Positions 14,103-21,862 of a DNA stretch of 30,007 bases are shown here, piece by piece. The notes below the pieces were generated by a model, which saw nothing but the letters and a program-made list of their open reading frames with translations, searched no databases and was not told the DNA's origin. Location: the IMG/VR virus record IMGVR_UViG_3300008448_005720, positions 1 to 30,007 of that record; one strand, given 5' to 3'. The DNA comes from a virus. Both the position numbers and the translations under genes were made by a program. Numbering within the stretch: position 1 is the first letter of the stretch; every line of letters begins with the position of its first letter.

Positions 14103-14712
14103 TGTTCTTATAAACCTTTTTCAAAAACCTTTGCCAGATCTTAGGATCTCTTTTACGGAAGTGTTTACGATACATGAACACTGCTTCCGACTCACGCCAG
14201 TCTATTCTGTGAGCAATCCGTAATCTATTTATATCTAGTTTCTCAGCCTGGGTTTCATAAGCATGGGCATCAATCTCATCAGGATTACCATAATAGTGTA
14301 ATCGTAATCTGTCTTTCTCGCCTTTCTTTGTATTGTACTGCTTCGTGTACACATACCCGCGCCCACGCTGTTGATGCTTGTGGCGATACTCATGGTGTAT
14401 TGCACGAATAATTTTAATCGCAAGATTATTAGCGCACTTTGTGCTTATGATTGCTTTCTTAGATTCTTTCGGAAATGCCAAGATTATCTGAATGTTCTCG
14501 GGAATCGCAGACAGAATCCTAGGACAGTACTGCCCAGAAACTATCACCGAGTGGTCTTTGTAGAATTTATCTGTATACCTTTCGGAAGAAAAGTAGATTA
14601 TAGACTTCGAGAAGGTGTTGTTCAATTGCCGAATGATAGAAGGAATATGTTTTTGACCCACCCATGACGGGATGAGTTTGTTTACTTTCTTTTCTATCTT
14701 ATCTAACTTCAT
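14050..14712 (-). CDS. Putative zinc metallopeptidase-like protein (HExxH)
   Basis: A 220-residue basic protein. The helix IKIIRAIHHEYRHKHQQRG contains H107-E108-Y-R-H111, a textbook HExxH zinc site, and about 35 residues on, YGNPDEIDAHAYE (141-153) offers E146, H150 or E153 as a third ligand. I have seen this combination in uncharacterised marine phage proteins. The N-terminal 80 residues include IQIILAFP strands typical of a minimal metallopeptidase sheet. The C-terminus is very basic (MYRKHFRKRDPKIWQRFLKK). The gene starts in an ATGA overlap with the helicase stop. Target is unknown: processing of a phage or host protein is possible, and proteolytic activity is inferred from the motif alone. 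Confidence 0.65.
   Translation of the reverse strand: MKLDKIEKKVNKLIPSWVGQKHIPSIIRQLNNTFSKSIIYFSSERYTDKFYKDHSVIVSGQYCPRILSAIPENIQIILAFPKESKKAIISTKCANNLAIKIIRAIHHEYRHKHQQRGRGYVYTKQYNTKKGEKDRLRLHYYGNPDEIDAHAYETQAEKLDINRLRIAHRIDWRESEAVFMYRKHFRKRDPKIWQRFLKKVYKNNGSHNSKKSIDTNRTRI
14226..14233 (-). promoter_or_regulatory. Perfect T4 late box TATAAATA inside a coding region
   Basis: The minus strand reads GATATAAATAGA within the HExxH gene, matching the T4 late -10 consensus at all 8 positions. A start near 14220 would give a leader of about 118 nt to the 348-residue gene and then rmlB, rmlA and rmlD. It also encodes D-I-N-R of the overlapping protein, so chance cannot be excluded. Confidence 0.4.
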
Positions 14713-16079
14713 ACCTTTAGATTCTTGAATTTGTCATTCTTAGAACCAAATTTCGGTTTCTGCTCAGTTTCCTGCATCACAGCATCTTGGGCTTTCTGCT
14801 CAAGGTCATACAGTTTCATCTTGGCTCTATCAACTCCAATAGTAAATCGCTTGTGGAGGTTAGGATCGTTATAGCGATTCTTCAACTGTTTCACAAGCAG
14901 TTGATTCAATTGCTGTAGTTCTTCAGTGCTCACCAACGCAAACATGAAGTCAGCAGTGGCTGGCAAACCAAACGATTCAGAAGTATCTTCAAGTCCAGGA
15001 TCTGAGTTACTGAATCCAGATCGAGTCGTCTGAGTAGCAGAGACAATCGGAACATTATTTTCTACTGCAAGACCACGCAGTTCTTCAGCGATTGCCTTGA
15101 TGTAAGTATAACTGTTTACATTCGCGCCAGCTTTAATTCTTGCAGACGCACAGATATTTAGATAGTCAACGAAGATAATGTCTGGCTTAAAGTTCTTCTT
15201 CAAAGCCAAGTCATTCAGCAATGCGCGGAAGTGAGCAGGGTTGGCAGAGGCAGTAGGATATTCCTTAATGATTAATTTGCCCTTGACCTTTTCCTTGAGT
15301 TTACCCATGCGCTTCTCATACATGTCTTTCGGCATGTTCATGAGATCGTCCATGGATACATTCATCAGATTAGCATCGATTCTTTCTGCAATCTTTTCTT
15401 CAGCCATTTCTAGCGTGATATAAAGAACATTATAGTTCTGTGTCAGGCAAGAAGCAGCCACATGACACATGAAAAGAGACTTACCGACACCAGTACCTGC
15501 AAGAGCAATATTGAGGGTTTTCTGCGGAAGTCCGCCTTTAGTGATTTTGTTGAAGTATTCAAGATCAAATGGGATTCTTTTCTCGATACGATGATAGAAA
15601 TCATACCGATCAGCGTAATTATCCAAAAAGTCATGACCAATGTGAGGATCGAAACTAACCCCCAAAGCATCAGAAAGCAGAGTAGGAATACTTCCTTTGC
15701 CCCTGTTTGGATCTTTGTTATCCAAGATCTGAATGGAATCCATGATGGCATTGTAAATCGCCTTTTCTTGACAGAATTTTTCCGTTGTATCAAGTAGCCA
15801 GCCCAGTTGTTGTTCTGATTTGTCACCCGCTATCTCCTTTAGCAGTTCAAGTGACTTATTTAATTCAACTTCAGTGAGTTTGGTTGACTCTTTAAGAGCA
15901 ATCTCAATCGCTGCTATCGGAGGTAGACTGTTGTACTTCAGAACGAACTGTTTTGTTTCTTCGAACAGTTTTCTTTCGTGGCTTTCGGTCAGATACTCGC
16001 TCTTCAGAAACGGCAACGACTTCCTCATGAATGCTTCGTTCCGAATCAGATTCGACAGTATCAGTGTTTCGGTTTTCAT
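14709..16079 (-). CDS. 41: DnaB-type replicative helicase (T4 gp41 homologue)
   Basis: The 456-residue helicase unwinds DNA at the fork, moving on the lagging strand with primase. It aligns with T4 gp41 throughout: the N-terminus TLILSNLI...FLKSEYL corresponds to T4 EIILSHLI...YMDSEYF; Walker A is GTGVGKS (195-201, versus GVNVGKS in T4), followed by LYITLEMAEE, RIDANLMNVSMDDL, DIIFVDYLNIC (Walker B) and SYTYIKAIAEELRGLAVE. ATG 16079 is chosen because AAGGA sits 5 nt upstream and the T4 start aligns there; a TTG at 16103 is the alternative. It overlaps the gp40-like gene by 176 bp in another frame. No primase (gp61) follows in this window. Confidence 0.95.
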   Translation of the reverse strand: MKTETLILSNLIRNEAFMRKSLPFLKSEYLTESHERKLFEETKQFVLKYNSLPPIAAIEIALKESTKLTEVELNKSLELLKEIAGDKSEQQLGWLLDTTEKFCQEKAIYNAIMDSIQILDNKDPNRGKGSIPTLLSDALGVSFDPHIGHDFLDNYADRYDFYHRIEKRIPFDLEYFNKITKGGLPQKTLNIALAGTGVGKSLFMCHVAASCLTQNYNVLYITLEMAEEKIAERIDANLMNVSMDDLMNMPKDMYEKRMGKLKEKVKGKLIIKEYPTASANPAHFRALLNDLALKKNFKPDIIFVDYLNICASARIKAGANVNSYTYIKAIAEELRGLAVENNVPIVSATQTTRSGFSNSDPGLEDTSESFGLPATADFMFALVSTEELQQLNQLLVKQLKNRYNDPNLHKRFTIGVDRAKMKLYDLEQKAQDAVMQETEQKPKFGSKNDKFKNLKV

Positions 16080-16392
16080 TCTTATCCTTTTCAATATGTT
16101 CAATGGACCCTAGAAGTATACTACGAAATATCTTCATAGTAAAGTCTTGAAACTTCTTGGAATTAGTATCGTGAAGATTTGGATTTGCAATTACAGTCAA
16201 ATCATACGACATATTTGTATCGGTAGACATATGAATATTTGTATACTCAATGATGACTCCAGGATACTTCTTCAAGATTTTAATTGCAAGTGCTTCGTGA
16301 TTAGAAAGATCTAAAAAGAAGTCATAATCTTCGCCTAACTTTAAGTTCTTCGCTCTCCAGAACTGGATTTTCGCTAGTAGTTCGTTAAACAT
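15904..16392 (-). CDS. 40: gp40-like head vertex assembly chaperone
   Basis: In T4, gene 40 lies between uvsX and 41, as here. The 162-residue protein starts MFNELLAKIQFWRAKNLKLG, then EDYDFFLDLS, KYPGVIIEYTNIHMS and LTVIANPN...KKFQDFTMKIFRSIL. These strands and helices fit the gp40-type family of T4-like phages, from memory. Residues 1 to about 105 look like a folded domain. The last 55 or so are a highly charged tail (ESDSERSIHEE, RKPRKKTVRRNKT) read from DNA that also encodes the conserved helicase N-terminus. GAGG precedes ATG 16392, which overlaps the uvsX stop by 8 bp. Function by analogy: helps initiate head assembly at the membrane. Synteny is strong, sequence evidence moderate. Confidence 0.65.
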   Translation of the reverse strand: MFNELLAKIQFWRAKNLKLGEDYDFFLDLSNHEALAIKILKKYPGVIIEYTNIHMSTDTNMSYDLTVIANPNLHDTNSKKFQDFTMKIFRSILLGSIEHIEKDKNENRNTDTVESDSERSIHEEVVAVSEERVSDRKPRKKTVRRNKTVRSEVQQSTSDSSD

Positions 16393-17425
16393 CTTCGTCC
16401 TCGGGTGCAGTTACAGCCGAACCGAAGGAGTAGTTTTCACGAATCCAATCCTTGAATGTCACATTTCCGAGAATAGAATCCCAGAACTCTTCGCACTCGG
16501 TCTCGGATTCACGCCAGTTCTTACCTTCAACTTCACCAGTTTGGGTGTTGACCTTTGCGTACCAGCCATTCTTCGGCTTGGTTACATGACCAGATTCTAG
16601 AGCCATCTCTAGGAGACCGCTGTACTTTGAGATACCGCCATCAAATCGAACAGTCACAGGAACTTTCGACTTCTCGCGAACATAACGAGACTTTTCGACA
16701 TTGATGATATAGTTGTATCCAATTAAATCTGCGCCATCCTTTTCTTGTTGACGACCAAGGATAAAGATGTTATCTGCAGAATAGTATGAGCCTGTGCCAC
16801 CACCAACGATCGCTTTAGGAAACATGCCGATTTCCATATAGGTGTGGTTGACAACAACCATCGGGATATCCTTCATCGTGAGATGCGGCGTGACCATACG
16901 GAACAGCGACTTAATCTGCTTCGCTCGAGTCATATCACCAACAGACTTTTGGTCAAGAGCATCCTCGACTTCTTTCTTCGAAGCAAGATTACCAATCGAA
17001 TCAATGAGAATCATGACGCGCTCGCCACGCTCGATCTGACTCAACTGAGCCATGATATCAAACTTCAGTTGCTCGACATCGGTGATTGGAGTGTGAATCA
17101 CGCGCTCTTTATCAATCCCGAAGTTTTGGAAGTAAGACTGCGGAGTACCAAACTCGGAGTCATAGAAAAGAACAACAGCATCAGGATACTTGTCCTGATA
17201 GGCTTTCGCCATAATCAAACTGAACGCAGTCTTGAAGTGCTTTGACGGACCAGCCCACATTGTGAGACCAGGAGTAAAACCACCGTCAATTGAACCAGAA
17301 AGGGCAATGTTAACAGCAGGAATGCTGGTCTGCACCATATCCTTTTCTTCAAAGAAGATTGACTTCGCAAGAATAGCAGTATCCTTGATAGTTGTATTTT
17401 TCTTGAGTTTATCTAACAGGCTCAT
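16385..17425 (-). CDS. uvsX: UvsX RecA-like recombinase
   Basis: A 346-residue strand-exchange ATPase for recombination-dependent replication and repair. It is close to T4 UvsX: the P-loop is GPSKHFKT (59-66; T4 GPSKSFKS), which lacks the second glycine of bacterial RecA just as T4 does. VLFYDSEFG, RVIHTPI, MILIDSIGNLASKKEVEDAL, DMTRAKQIKSLFRMVTP, VVNHTY, VGGGTGSYYSAD and NVEKSRYVREKSKVP are all present. The C-terminus is about 45 residues shorter than in T4 but still acidic (APEDEDV). ATG 17425 is chosen for the AAGGAGA 7 nt upstream; a longer in-frame version has no such site. It directly follows the polymerase gene (41-bp gap). Confidence 0.95.
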   Translation of the reverse strand: MSLLDKLKKNTTIKDTAILAKSIFFEEKDMVQTSIPAVNIALSGSIDGGFTPGLTMWAGPSKHFKTAFSLIMAKAYQDKYPDAVVLFYDSEFGTPQSYFQNFGIDKERVIHTPITDVEQLKFDIMAQLSQIERGERVMILIDSIGNLASKKEVEDALDQKSVGDMTRAKQIKSLFRMVTPHLTMKDIPMVVVNHTYMEIGMFPKAIVGGGTGSYYSADNIFILGRQQEKDGADLIGYNYIINVEKSRYVREKSKVPVTVRFDGGISKYSGLLEMALESGHVTKPKNGWYAKVNTQTGEVEGKNWRESETECEEFWDSILGNVTFKDWIRENYSFGSAVTAPEDEDV

Positions 17426-17466
17426 TAGCGGTCTCCTTGTTGACGATATATGTATTGTATAGTATT

Positions 17467-20007
17467 TTACACGAAAAAGCAATCTAGTGTGTCGATTTTT
17501 TCAGTGTGCCAATTTATCGTAGAAAGAATGATATCCAAAGGCTCAAGAAATGACTTCTCGAACTGAAGATCATAATCAATGTACTGCTCAGCCTCTAACT
17601 GTTTCGGCAAACCAGATAAAAATGCAAGAGTATTGTTATTGTACGGATTAGGTTGTTTGAGATAGATAAACTTAATCTTCTCGCCTTCTTTGATTAACTG
17701 GTATCGTTTAGTCAGGTTCATCTTCTTCAGCAAGTGATTATAAACTAGTGCACCCTTCACATGAATCGGTGTGCCTTTCAGATAGATGTTGTTCTCATCT
17801 GAATATTCCTTTAGACCATTCACGCTACGAGGAAACGCAATATCTTCAATAGGCAGCGTCTTAAACTCCTTGCGAAACTTCTCAATAAACACATGCAAGT
17901 CATCCTGCGATTTATTGATGATGATGTCGATTGCTTCCTTAATCTTAACGCGACAGGCGGAAGGAGTTGAAGATCTAATCGCAGAAATACCCATCATCTT
18001 CAGTTTTGGTTTTGCGTACGCAACACCTTCGCTGTCATAGACATTCAGAATATAATTCTTCTTAGCGACCCAGATGGCTTTGTCAGCCAAAGACTCACGC
18101 TTCATTTCCATACGCTGTGAATGCGCATTGACATAATCTGCTAGTTCTTGATACGAAGCATCAATATGCGGCTGGATCTTTTCTTCGCAAACTTTATTCA
18201 TAAACTTGATGACCTTCTTTGTGTCAGAAGTGTCATTATAAAGTTTCTCAATCAGCGGACCCATATTCAGATAAATCGAATCAGTGTCAGAAGCAATGAC
18301 ATAATCCTCATTACCAGACTTCAACAGCAAATTCATATACTTGTTAATCTTCTGCTCAATCCAACGAATGGACAACTGACCCGCTGTAGTAATGCCCTCG
18401 GCGATACGAATATCAAAGAAGCGGAAGTATTGATTGCCCAGCGCACCGTAAGCAGAATTTAGAGTGACTTTCTTTGCCAACTGCAGATTGTTGTATCGAG
18501 CAACTTGCTTCTCAAGATACTCAACTTGATTCTTATCTTCAAGAACGGTTTCTATTTTTTTCTTGGCTTCAATGGCAAGTTTTTTGTAACGAGTACGGTC
18601 TTTGTACATCGTGTCCATAATCTCGGGCATCACACCCTGCTCTTTGTTACTGAACATCTGACCGTTTGGTGTAATCCCAACATTAAAGTCTTTTAGTTCT
18701 CTGGTGTCTATCTGCTGACTCAAGAGCGTATCAACATTAATTTTCTTGGTGGCAATAAACTGCTTCATCTCATCCGTATACTTCGCTGGCTCTAGAAGAG
18801 TTTCCATCGAGATGTTATACTGCATAATCAAATGCGGATACAGACTGTTTAAGTCAAATGAAGCAACCCACTGGTGCATACCAAGAATAGGATCTTTCAC
18901 ATATGCGCCTTCATAGGCAGACTTCTTTTCTCCTCGTTTCATTTGAGGAATAACAATATTTTTCTTCTTGAGATAGTTGTAGACGATTGCGTCCCACATG
19001 CGAACCTGAGTGAACACATCTTCGTAATTAACTTTGTTGTCGTAAGCAAGAGTCAACGCCAACTCAAGAAGTTTCATCTTGTCTTCAAGTTTTTCGACTA
19101 GTTCAACATCCTTGATATTGTACTCAATAAACTTCTGATAGTCGTGTTTGTAAAGTTGATGTAGGCTTTCAAACTGAGAATAATCGACTTTCTTTTCTCC
19201 AACCTCAATATGCGCAATGTGGTCTAGTCGATAAGACTCTTGCTGGGAGTATGTAAACTTTCGATACAGTTCAATGTAATCAAGAACAGCCACACCATCG
19301 ATGCTGTAAGAGTTTAATTCTCTGTTAAACTTAACAGTTTTGTATGGGCGCAGTTTATTCCAAGGTGATAATTTCTTGGCTTCATCTTCACCAAAGAGTT
19401 TGGTGATGCGATTGATCAGATATGGAATATCAAAGAACTCGATATTCCAACCAGTAACTACATCGGGGTGGAATCTACACCAGAAGTCGATGAATCTTCG
19501 TAGTAGATCTGATTCATCTCGGCAGTGCGCATAGTGCACATCGTCACGATGCTTGACATAATCACCGCAACCAAACACAAAATAATTACCCTTGAGTTTA
19601 ATAGTGATGGCTGTGATTGACTCGTTGGCGTCATTAGGTTCTGGGAATCCATTTTCAGATCCGACTTCGATGTCAATATAAGCGATGCTAATTTTATTAA
19701 CATCCCACAGAATATCGTCAGGATAAGTATCGGCAATATAAGCATACTCAAAACGATTATTGCCAAAAATAGGGAAATTATCGACACTCTCATACCTCTC
19801 TAGAAATTCACGACAATCAGGAATAGTTCCTGGTTGGATTGGTTTAACAGACTCACCGCTCAGAGTCTTTACATTAGTTTGCTCTTGGCTAAGAAGGTGA
19901 AATGTTGGGCGATATTCGATTTTACGACGAACACGCTTGTCATTCTCCACGCCTCTGAAAAGTATATACTTCCCAGAGACGGAGATATTAGTGTAGAAGT
20001 CGGACAT
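17467..20007 (-). CDS. 43: Family B DNA polymerase (T4 gp43 homologue)
   Basis: The 846-residue replicative polymerase has an intact 3'-5' exonuclease. Exo I is D112-I-E114 (same numbering as T4). Exo II is VVTGWNIEFFDIPYLI (183-198). The Exo III region is YNIKDVELVEKLEDK (296-310). Polymerase motif A is FDLNSLYPHL (384-393). Motif B is KKVTLNSAYGALGNQYF (512-528), and motif C is ASDTDS (572-577). It is about 50 residues shorter than T4 gp43 (898). The C-terminus DTLDCFFV resembles the clamp-binding peptide of this family. There is no sign of an intron, inactive site or split gene. The stop lies 41 bp before uvsX, and the gene starts 1 bp after the Sm-like gene. Confidence 0.97.
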   Translation of the reverse strand: MSDFYTNISVSGKYILFRGVENDKRVRRKIEYRPTFHLLSQEQTNVKTLSGESVKPIQPGTIPDCREFLERYESVDNFPIFGNNRFEYAYIADTYPDDILWDVNKISIAYIDIEVGSENGFPEPNDANESITAITIKLKGNYFVFGCGDYVKHRDDVHYAHCRDESDLLRRFIDFWCRFHPDVVTGWNIEFFDIPYLINRITKLFGEDEAKKLSPWNKLRPYKTVKFNRELNSYSIDGVAVLDYIELYRKFTYSQQESYRLDHIAHIEVGEKKVDYSQFESLHQLYKHDYQKFIEYNIKDVELVEKLEDKMKLLELALTLAYDNKVNYEDVFTQVRMWDAIVYNYLKKKNIVIPQMKRGEKKSAYEGAYVKDPILGMHQWVASFDLNSLYPHLIMQYNISMETLLEPAKYTDEMKQFIATKKINVDTLLSQQIDTRELKDFNVGITPNGQMFSNKEQGVMPEIMDTMYKDRTRYKKLAIEAKKKIETVLEDKNQVEYLEKQVARYNNLQLAKKVTLNSAYGALGNQYFRFFDIRIAEGITTAGQLSIRWIEQKINKYMNLLLKSGNEDYVIASDTDSIYLNMGPLIEKLYNDTSDTKKVIKFMNKVCEEKIQPHIDASYQELADYVNAHSQRMEMKRESLADKAIWVAKKNYILNVYDSEGVAYAKPKLKMMGISAIRSSTPSACRVKIKEAIDIIINKSQDDLHVFIEKFRKEFKTLPIEDIAFPRSVNGLKEYSDENNIYLKGTPIHVKGALVYNHLLKKMNLTKRYQLIKEGEKIKFIYLKQPNPYNNNTLAFLSGLPKQLEAEQYIDYDLQFEKSFLEPLDIILSTINWHTEKIDTLDCFFV

Positions 20008-20008
20008 A

Positions 20009-20314
20009 TTATCCCGTGATTAATTGCTTGGGAGGCACAACAATTCCTGTGCCGAATATCTGATTATACCCGTTTCTCACTTCATCAGCAACTTCTGACA
20101 TGACAAGAATATGATTCTTGCTGATTGTGAATGGAGGATTGCTTGCTTGCATCCATGGCATAAAGCCAAGAACAGGTGCGCCATCTTTGCCGCGCTGAAG
20201 AACGCAAGCAACTGGATTAGTGAATGTGATTGTAGAAGCAGTCTCAAGATTCTCTTCGATTTCTACAATTAATTCCTCGCCATTTACGAGTTTGAGTGCT
20301 TTGATGTTCGACAT
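20009..20314 (-). CDS. Sm-like (LSm/Hfq-fold) conserved phage protein
   Basis: A 101-residue protein with an N-terminal Sm-like strand pattern: IKALKLVNGEELIVEIEE (residues 4-21), a TITFTNPVACVLQ strand, GFMPWMQ and the conserved NGYNQIFGTGIVVPP near the end. Proteins with this layout sit near replication genes in many marine T4-like phages, and an RNA-binding, Hfq-like role has been suggested from the fold. In T4 the position upstream of 43 holds regA, a translational repressor, but no RegA sequence signature is seen here, so any shared role is speculation. ATG 20314 is chosen because AAAGGAAG precedes it; a longer in-frame start adds nine uncharacteristic residues. Confidence 0.7.
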   Translation of the reverse strand: MSNIKALKLVNGEELIVEIEENLETASTITFTNPVACVLQRGKDGAPVLGFMPWMQASNPPFTISKNHILVMSEVADEVRNGYNQIFGTGIVVPPKQLITG

Positions 20315-20507
20315 TTTGTTTCTTCCTTTTGTAATTGTCAAATAGACCTTTTTCTTTTAGACTTTGTGGTGATCCATTTCTATAAAAAATGTCATGCACC
20401 ATAGTCCAAGTATCTTTACCAACTTTAAGATACCAGCCCGCAAACTCTTTGACTTCTATTTCTTTAGAAGCCATCAAGTCATATAGTTCCTTGAGCGAAT
20501 GCATCAT
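20244..20507 (-). CDS. Small hypothetical phage protein
   Basis: An 87-residue protein with no family recognised. Residues 1 to about 55 look folded: MHSLKELYDLMASKEIEVKE, then FAGWYLKVGKDTWTMVHDIF, with alternating hydrophobics and a Trp/Tyr pattern. The last 25 or so residues are very polar and basic (YKRKKQNVEHQSTQTRKW) and are encoded in the 71 bp that overlap the Sm-like gene in another frame, which may have eroded their constraint. The start overlaps the upstream small gene by 4 bp (ATGA type). Expression with its neighbours is likely; function unknown. Confidence 0.55.
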   Translation of the reverse strand: MMHSLKELYDLMASKEIEVKEFAGWYLKVGKDTWTMVHDIFYRNGSPQSLKEKGLFDNYKRKKQNVEHQSTQTRKWRGINCRNRRES

Positions 20508-20704
20508 TCTTCGCTGCTGGTAGTTTCCATAGATTGGCGCTTAATTTTAAATCCAACATGTTTAGCGTGTGCGTTGATAAACCCACGCTTTAATTCACCA
20601 CGCTCATGCGAATCCTTCAACCAGCCATTAGCCTCAGCCATTGCTAACATACGCTTAAATTGGCGCGGAAGTTTAGCATCAAAAAAATCACTGCGATTAG
20701 CCAT
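20504..20704 (-). CDS. Small hypothetical phage protein
   Basis: A 66-residue basic, helical protein (RSDFFDAKLPRQFKRMLAMA...NGWLKDSHERGELKRGF). It lacks TM segments and recognisable motifs and ends in a short acidic tail (METTSSEE). It overlaps the glycosyltransferase gene upstream by 8 bp and the next small gene by 4 bp, so it belongs to the same polycistron between the sugar cassette and the polymerase. Its support comes from tight packing and normal composition; function unknown. Confidence 0.6.
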   Translation of the reverse strand: MANRSDFFDAKLPRQFKRMLAMAEANGWLKDSHERGELKRGFINAHAKHVGFKIKRQSMETTSSEE

Positions 20705-21404
20705 TTAATAATTCCTCACACTTTTTCCAGAACTGTTCTTGTTGACCATCTACTCTGATCTGGAAGTTGTGCCAGAATAGATCTCCCATCACCGAATCGC
20801 CGTAGGTCGTTCCAAGACCATAATTCGGTAATTCATTTTCTAATGTCCAATATGGTCTACGGTCTTGTTCCCAATCATATCGGTATACATCTCTATCATA
20901 CCTGACTGGAGGCACAAAGTCAACTGCAATTTTATTCGCTTCAGCGGCATAAGTGTATTCTTCTGCAACATCACCACGAGAAGTTTCCATTGCCGATGGT
21001 CGACCAATTTTGTCAAAATTGGCTGCGCTCAAAGCAAGAGCAGATGGCGCCGCGAATAGATGATTGTTGTTTTGAATATGCCCAGACCGTTGCGCATTAC
21101 CAATCAATTTACCTTCTAGTGCCTTTGTCAGATAAAACTCAATTGCGTTTGCGCTAACTGGTAGACAATCGATATCAAGAAATAGCACAGCATCAAAGTC
21201 TAGTTGCTTCTCAATTTTTAGAGTGGATACAGACTGTCCATTTAATGACCAGACATAATCCATAAACATGCCGTGAGGAATCTCACCCTTAATAACAAGA
21301 TGCTGTAGTTTAAGTGGATTAAACTTTTCAACAACCTTTCTCTGTAGTTCTACAGTTTTTGGGTCGATATTCGGCATAAAGTATGATGCGATACAGGCTT
21401 TCAT
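20697..21404 (-). CDS. Putative glycosyltransferase (GT-A, DxD)
   Basis: A 235-residue soluble protein. The segment DFDAVLFLDIDCLPVSANAI (69-88) carries D77-I-D79, the DxD metal/nucleotide-sugar site of a GT-A fold, after an N-terminal strand-helix part (MKACIASYF...). Later parts include NNNHLFAAPSALALSAANFD and the His-containing GDLFWHNFQI, which may complete the acceptor site. It closes the sugar cassette, with the start overlapping the nucleotidyltransferase stop by 4 bp. The likely role is adding a sugar, perhaps the heptose-like product of the neighbours, to an unknown acceptor. The donor cannot be read from sequence. Confidence 0.7.
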   Translation of the reverse strand: MKACIASYFMPNIDPKTVELQRKVVEKFNPLKLQHLVIKGEIPHGMFMDYVWSLNGQSVSTLKIEKQLDFDAVLFLDIDCLPVSANAIEFYLTKALEGKLIGNAQRSGHIQNNNHLFAAPSALALSAANFDKIGRPSAMETSRGDVAEEYTYAAEANKIAVDFVPPVRYDRDVYRYDWEQDRRPYWTLENELPNYGLGTTYGDSVMGDLFWHNFQIRVDGQQEQFWKKCEELLNG

Positions 21405-21862
21405 GTGCGTTCCCTTTCGGCTTCGTGGACTCTTTTGCGTAAACTGCTGGAACTGAAACTGTGGTCTCTACTATTAAAGACCAGTTGAATTCCACGCTTC
21501 TCACAGATTGCGCGACCAGTAAACTCCTTCTCCATATACTCTACACCAAGAATGCGAACATCGACTGGCAATGTGAGTAGAATATCTTCTACATCTTTTT
21601 CGGTGTTGTAGACAATAATCTCATCTACAAAACGAACAGCACTCAGAGCAATCTGTCGTTCTACAATAGATTGGATTGGAGGATTTTTCTCTGGGCGATC
21701 TGCGTTGGCATTGTTCTGTAATCCACAGATTAGATAATCGCAGTGTTGTTTGGCTTCAGCAAGCATAGCCACATGACCAGCATGCAAAAGGTCAAACTGC
21801 GAAAATGTGATCCCAACCTTAAGACCCTGTTTCTTTAACTCGGTATATTTTCCGAAAATCAT
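21401..21862 (-). CDS. Cytidylyltransferase-family nucleotidyltransferase (TagD/HldE-C-like)
   Basis: A 153-residue single-domain enzyme of the HxGH superfamily: VGITFSQFDLLHAGHVAML with H27-A-G-H30, a central VERQIALSAVRFVDEIIVYN block (equivalent to the ER/R-x-DE region) and SSSSLRKR near the C-terminus in place of ISST-R. Glycerol-3-phosphate cytidylyltransferases and the C-terminal half of HldE share this layout. Next to a GmhA-like isomerase and an HddA-like kinase, nucleotidyl transfer to a heptose-1-phosphate is the best guess. Start ATG 21862 overlaps the isomerase stop (ATGA); an ATG at 21895 would also be in frame but adds residues before the first strand. Confidence 0.75.
   Translation of the reverse strand: MIFGKYTELKKQGLKVGITFSQFDLLHAGHVAMLAEAKQHCDYLICGLQNNANADRPEKNPPIQSIVERQIALSAVRFVDEIIVYNTEKDVEDILLTLPVDVRILGVEYMEKEFTGRAICEKRGIQLVFNSRDHSFSSSSLRKRVHEAERERT

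Noticed and set aside
17426-17490. Possible MotA-type middle promoter (ATTGCTTTT at 17475-17483) and -10-like TACAAT upstream of uvsX
   Set aside because: The box lacks the final A of the MotA consensus, spacing to a clear -10 element is uncertain, and no MotA gene is in the window.
20244-20507. RegA homologue upstream of gene 43
   Set aside because: Position fits T4 regA, but the 87-residue protein shows none of the RegA sequence pattern and is much shorter (122 residues in T4).
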